64,000 nt of DNA from Williamsia faeni (GTDB lineage Bacteria; Actinomycetota; Actinomycetes; Mycobacteriales; Mycobacteriaceae): assembly GCA_003202005.1 (NCBI GenBank), contig QJJF01000009.1:124001-188000 (forward strand). Reading direction: 5' to 3'. Positions 60,639-64,000 of the stretch are shown one piece after another. Both the position numbers and the translations under genes were made by a program. Numbering within the stretch: position 1 is the first letter of the stretch; each line of letters starts with the position of its first letter. The notes under the pieces are model-generated. The model searched no databases. It was not told where the DNA came from and saw only the letters and a program-made list of their open reading frames with translations.

Positions 60639-62075
60639 CTAGGAGTCGAATCCCAGGCCGACGGCGTCCATTGCCTTGAGCCACAGACCGCGGCGACCCT
60701 GATTCCGGTCGGCGCGGGCGAACGCACGACGGGTCATGGTGATCCCGAACCAGCGCAGCGGTTCCGGCGGGAACGGGATCGGCCTGGATTGCACCATCTT
60801 CAAACGTGTGCGTTCGGTGTCACGTCCATCGACGAGGTCGAGTGCGGTCCGGGCGCCGAAATGTGCCGCCCCCACACCGAGTCCGGTGAATCCCAGCACC
60901 GAGCAGACCTTGCCACCCATACTGACGTCCCAGAAGTTGTTGAACCGCGAACACGTATCGATGACGCCACCCCACGTATGGGTCGCGGTGATCCCTTCGA
61001 GTTGTGGGAACACCTGCAGCAGATGCTCGGCGAGGAGACCGAACTCGCTGGGCTTCTGGGCACGACGCGGATCGGTGTCACCGCCGTAGTAGTAGAACGC
61101 ATCCCAGCCACCGAACAGGATCCGGTTGTCGGCCGTGAGACGGAAGTAATGGAAGCGATTCCCCGAGTCCGCCAGCCCCTGACGTCCGGACCAGCCTATG
61201 TCGGACAGCTGTTTGGCGGACAGTGGTTCGGTCATGAGGGCGTAGTCCCACACCGGCACCATCAGATAACCGAGCTTGCGCCGCAACGGCTTCGAGGCCG
61301 ACGTGGCCACCACCACCCGTGCCGCATCCACAATCCCGTATCCGGTCCGTACTGCTATCCGATCCCCCACCGACGTCAACGACGTCACTTCGCTGTGCTC
61401 GAAGACCCGGACCCCGAGACGCTCCGCCGCCGCTGCCAACCCCCACGCCAGCTTCGCCGGGTCGATGATCATCACATCCGGGTCGTACATCGCGCCGTGT
61501 GCCAGGGGACTGCTCACATGCTTGGCGAGTTCGTCGCGGCCGAGAAAGCGCAACGGCTGGTCGAGCCGGCGCCCTTGATCCACAACCTCTTTGAGTCCGG
61601 GCACCTGCCAGTCGAAACTCGCCAGGTTGAGCTCGCCGGTTCGCTCGGCATCAGCGTCGATACCGAGCCGGCTGATTGCAGCGGAGATCGCGTCGAGCGT
61701 CTCGACTCCCATCCGCAGCAGGTCCGGGAGTTCGTCTTCGTAACGCTCCATGCCGTTGACCAGCCCATGGGTCAGGCTCGCCGAGCAGAACCCACCGTTG
61801 CGACCGGATGCACCCTCCGCGATCCGATCTCCTTCGAGGAGAACAACCGACCGCTGCGGCTTCGCCTCCGCGGCCTGCACCGCAGCCCACAAACCGGTGA
61901 AACCACCTCCGACAACAACGAGGTCGGCGCTGTGCCGCCCCGACAGACGAGCCCGCGCGGCCGGGCGCTCCGGCCTGTCGAGCCAGTAAGGAGCCGGGGT
62001 CGCACCGGCCACCATCTCAACCCCACGCGCGGTGGGCTGCAGTGCCCACTTCGCCTCCGATCCCGCGGTGCTCAT
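60639..62075 (-). CDS. FAD-dependent amine oxidoreductase (PuuB/DAO-like)
   Basis: A 478-residue D-amino-acid-oxidase-fold enzyme resembling gamma-glutamylputrescine oxidase. GGGFTGLWAAVQAAE binds FAD, GASGRNGGFCSASLTHG is the Puu/DAO hallmark, and GFTGLGVGAAHFGAR near the C-terminus closes the FAD site. It should oxidise an amine to an aminoaldehyde and H2O2 or reduced acceptor. ATG 62075 overlaps the aldehyde dehydrogenase stop by ATGA and is preferred to ATG 62105. Confidence 0.85.
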   Translation of the reverse strand: MSTAGSEAKWALQPTARGVEMVAGATPAPYWLDRPERPAARARLSGRHSADLVVVGGGFTGLWAAVQAAEAKPQRSVVLLEGDRIAEGASGRNGGFCSASLTHGLVNGMERYEDELPDLLRMGVETLDAISAAISRLGIDADAERTGELNLASFDWQVPGLKEVVDQGRRLDQPLRFLGRDELAKHVSSPLAHGAMYDPDVMIIDPAKLAWGLAAAAERLGVRVFEHSEVTSLTSVGDRIAVRTGYGIVDAARVVVATSASKPLRRKLGYLMVPVWDYALMTEPLSAKQLSDIGWSGRQGLADSGNRFHYFRLTADNRILFGGWDAFYYYGGDTDPRRAQKPSEFGLLAEHLLQVFPQLEGITATHTWGGVIDTCSRFNNFWDVSMGGKVCSVLGFTGLGVGAAHFGARTALDLVDGRDTERTRLKMVQSRPIPFPPEPLRWFGITMTRRAFARADRNQGRRGLWLKAMDAVGLGFDS

Positions 62076-63565
62076 CGGGGAAGCGTGAAAATCGTTCGGT
62101 GCCATGGCTTCTGCGGCACTCCCGTGATGTCGCTCATCACATGTTTGATGGTGAGGTATTCATCGAGCGAGTAGGTCGACATGTCTTTACCGAAGCCCGA
62201 TGCGCCCATGCCGCCGTGCGGCATCTCGCTGACGATCGGGATGTGATCGTTGATCCACACACATCCGGCACGGATGTCTCGGGAAGCCCGTTGTGCGCGA
62301 TACACATCGCGCGTCCACGCCGAAGCAGCCAATCCGTAGACGGTGTCGTTGGCCCTGCGTAGTGCATCTTCGTCGTCGTCAAAAGCACTGACGGTCAGGA
62401 CCGGTCCGAAGATCTCGTCCCGGTACACCTCCGCGTCTTCGGGTACATCGGCGAGAAGGGTTGGCGGGTAAAAGGCACCCGGGCACTCGGGCGCCCGGCC
62501 ACCGGTGACCACCCGGATCCCGGCCCCACGTGCGCGATCGACCATCGCGGCTACCTTGTCCCGGTGTCGCAGCGAGATCAGCGGTCCCATGTCGGTCGCC
62601 GGATCGGTGGGATCACCGACCCGCACCTTCGACATCAGTTCGCCGACACCTGAAACGAAGTCGTCGTAGAGCGGACGGGAGACGATGGCCCTGGTCGCCG
62701 CGGTGCAGTCCTGGCCGGAGTTGATCAGTGCGCCCGCCACTGCACCGTGGATCGCGGCCTCGAGGTCGGCATCGTCAAACACCACAAACGGCGCCTTGCC
62801 TCCGAGTTCGAGCTGAACCCTGGTGCCGTGGGCCGCGGCCTGCGACATCACCTGCCGCCCAACGCCGGTGGACCCGGTGAACGTGACCAGATCCACCCCG
62901 GGGTGACCGGCTATCGCGGCACCCACCTCGACGCCGGTTCCGGTGAGCACGTTGAAGACACCGTCGGGGATACCCGCCTCCGTGGCGAGCCGGGCCAGGG
63001 TGAGGGTGGTCAAGGGGGTCAGCTCGGCGGGCTTGAGTACCACCGTGGAGCCCGCGGCCAACGCCGGGATCACCTTCCATACCGCCATCTGCAGCGGGTA
63101 GTTCCATGGCGTGATCGATCCGACCACACCCACAGCCTCTCTTCGAATCGACGACGTGTGGTCGCCCGAGTACTCGGCACTCGCCTTGCCCTCGAGATTG
63201 CGGGCCAGTCCGGCGAAGAACTCGGTGTTGTCGACCGAGCCCGGGACGTCGAACTCGGTGGCCAAGCGGGTCGGCTTGCCGGTCTGACGCACCTCCTCGG
63301 CGGCGAGTTGATCAGCAGTGGCCGACATCGCGGACGCCAATGACGACAGTGCCGCACTCCGCTCGGCGGGCGTTGCACTCGACCACTGCCCCAGTGCATT
63401 TCGCGCAACGCCGACGGCGTGGTCCACATCCGCTGCGGTGGCCAGCGTGGTGGATGCTACGGCGACACCGGTCGCCGGATCGACGACATCGTGAGCATCA
63501 CCGGCACCGGACAACTCGCGTCCGTTCACCCATCCGGCGGCAAAAGTTGTTGAACCGGTCGTCAT
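62072..63565 (-). CDS. Aldehyde dehydrogenase, gamma-aminobutyraldehyde dehydrogenase-like
   Basis: A 497-residue NAD-linked dehydrogenase. The catalytic Glu is in LELGGKAPFVV and the nucleophile Cys in NSGQDCTAATR; WNYPLQMAVWK and FTGSTGVGR bind NAD. The sequence is closest to PatD/PuuC-type enzymes that oxidise 4-aminobutanal to GABA. AGGAC six bases before ATG 63565 fixes the start. It is first in an operon with the amine oxidase, divergent from an AsnC-type regulator. Confidence 0.9.
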   Translation of the reverse strand: MTTGSTTFAAGWVNGRELSGAGDAHDVVDPATGVAVASTTLATAADVDHAVGVARNALGQWSSATPAERSAALSSLASAMSATADQLAAEEVRQTGKPTRLATEFDVPGSVDNTEFFAGLARNLEGKASAEYSGDHTSSIRREAVGVVGSITPWNYPLQMAVWKVIPALAAGSTVVLKPAELTPLTTLTLARLATEAGIPDGVFNVLTGTGVEVGAAIAGHPGVDLVTFTGSTGVGRQVMSQAAAHGTRVQLELGGKAPFVVFDDADLEAAIHGAVAGALINSGQDCTAATRAIVSRPLYDDFVSGVGELMSKVRVGDPTDPATDMGPLISLRHRDKVAAMVDRARGAGIRVVTGGRAPECPGAFYPPTLLADVPEDAEVYRDEIFGPVLTVSAFDDDEDALRRANDTVYGLAASAWTRDVYRAQRASRDIRAGCVWINDHIPIVSEMPHGGMGASGFGKDMSTYSLDEYLTIKHVMSDITGVPQKPWHRTIFTLPR

Positions 63566-63754
63566 ATCAGTCCTCGCGGGCGATCGTCTTCGGTAAGGGG
63601 TTCGGCACCACTCTACCGAGCGACTGCGCATTTCGCGATCAATACTGTCCTTCGACAGCGAATTCCCTCCGAATCGGTTGCAGATTATTGCGGATTCCGT
63701 AGCATGTGAAACGCAACGATAGAACCGGACAGCGCATCGAGAAGAATCGGGGCC

Positions 63755-64000
63755 ATGACCGAGCAACCAATAGTTCTGGACAACATCTCGAAAAAGATCA
63801 TCGAAGAGCTACAGGCCGACGGCCGTCGCTCCTACGCCTCGGTGGGCAAGGCGGTCGGACTGTCGGAAGCAGCGGTGCGCAACCGGGTTCAGCGCCTGAG
63901 CGAGGCGGGCGTCCTCCAGATCGTGGCGGTGACCGATCCGATGCAGGTGGGCTTTGCCCGGCAGGCGATGATCGGAATCCGTTGCACCGGAGACACAGCC
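63755..64000 (+). CDS. Lrp/AsnC-family regulator, N-terminal 82 residues (runs off right edge)
   Basis: The frame begins with MTEQPIVLDNISKKIIEELQ. A winged helix-turn-helix (YASVGKAVGLSEAAVRNRVQ) is followed by RLSEAGVLQIVAVTDP, an Lrp/AsnC hallmark. The RAM ligand domain lies outside the window. Divergent from the aldehyde dehydrogenase-amine oxidase operon across a 189-base gap, so it probably regulates that pair in response to an amino acid or amine. Confidence 0.88.
   Translation, partial: MTEQPIVLDNISKKIIEELQADGRRSYASVGKAVGLSEAAVRNRVQRLSEAGVLQIVAVTDPMQVGFARQAMIGIRCTGDTA

Noticed and set aside
63671-63697. GAATC...GATTC inverted repeat upstream of the AsnC-type gene
   Set aside because: Only the outer five bases pair and the inner 17 do not. 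It is too weak to call an operator.

Overview
The window is high-GC actinobacterial DNA and most resembles a mycolic-acid-containing actinomycete such as Gordonia or a close relative (Williamsia, Rhodococcus, Mycobacterium). Three observations point there. The gene content and order from lhr through glpD, lpdA, a gamma-glutamylcyclotransferase, two M20 amidohydrolases, a purine nucleoside phosphorylase, a phosphohexomutase, upp, an Rv3311-like acidic protein, add, deoA and cdd to sdhCDAB match, from memory, the M. tuberculosis stretch Rv3296 to Rv3319. ESX/type VII-type small proteins are present. There is also a ChoD-like oxidoreductase and two DUF222/13E12 HNH proteins. No database search was possible, so genus is an inference.

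Layout. 0-2.1 kb: 5' two-thirds of pyruvate carboxylase (minus). 2.5-7.4 kb: a purine-type module of guanine/8-oxoguanine-deaminase-like amidohydrolase, FAD subunit and an Fe-S/Mo fusion dehydrogenase. 7.6-12.2 kb: a tightly coupled minus-strand operon of TetR, Baeyer-Villiger-type monooxygenase, ChoD-like oxidoreductase and acetoacetate-decarboxylase-like protein, with a clear operator. 12.3-15.4 kb: an acyl-CoA dehydrogenase, then a cobalamin-riboswitch-controlled cbtB-cbtA pair followed by a decayed histidine phosphatase. 15.4-20.0 kb: the giant helicase lhr. 20.2-22.5 kb: TetR, a thiolase-fold protein lacking the usual nucleophile, and a DUF35 partner. 22.5-25.9 kb: divergent glpD and glpK sharing a palindromic operator.

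25.9-31.2 kb is an accessory block inserted between glpD and lpdA: a PPE-like Gly-rich protein, a DUF3558-type lipoprotein and a small WXG-like protein (the last two conspicuously AT-rich), a DUF222 HNH protein and an aminotransferase. 31.3-40.5 kb: lpdA, gamma-glutamylcyclotransferase, two M20 amidohydrolases, an enoyl-CoA hydratase, punA-pmmB, a membrane protein and a lone ABC ATPase. 40.5-46.9 kb: pyrimidine and purine salvage (upp, add, deoA, cdd), interrupted by an EspC-like plus NlpC/P60 pair and an Rv3311-like protein with an internal duplication. 47.1-50.5 kb: sdhCDAB, preceded by a candidate IdeR iron box and closed by a textbook terminator. 50.6-56.0 kb: a LuxE/LuxC-type acyl reductase pair with a CitE-like lyase and no luciferase, divergent from a TetR-SDR pair. 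56-58 kb: a second DUF222 HNH protein. 58.2-64 kb: an amino-acid permease with a universal stress protein, a PuuB-like oxidase with an aldehyde dehydrogenase, and the start of an Lrp/AsnC regulator, which together suggest polyamine or amine catabolism.

Three signals deserve most attention. First, a 21-bp tandem repeat of the same sequence fills two separate convergent intergenic gaps (7.45-7.63 and 43.94-44.02 kb). Second, the luciferase-free luxE-luxC-citE cluster has its own candidate TetR operator. Third, there are two separate type-VII-secretion-like cassettes.
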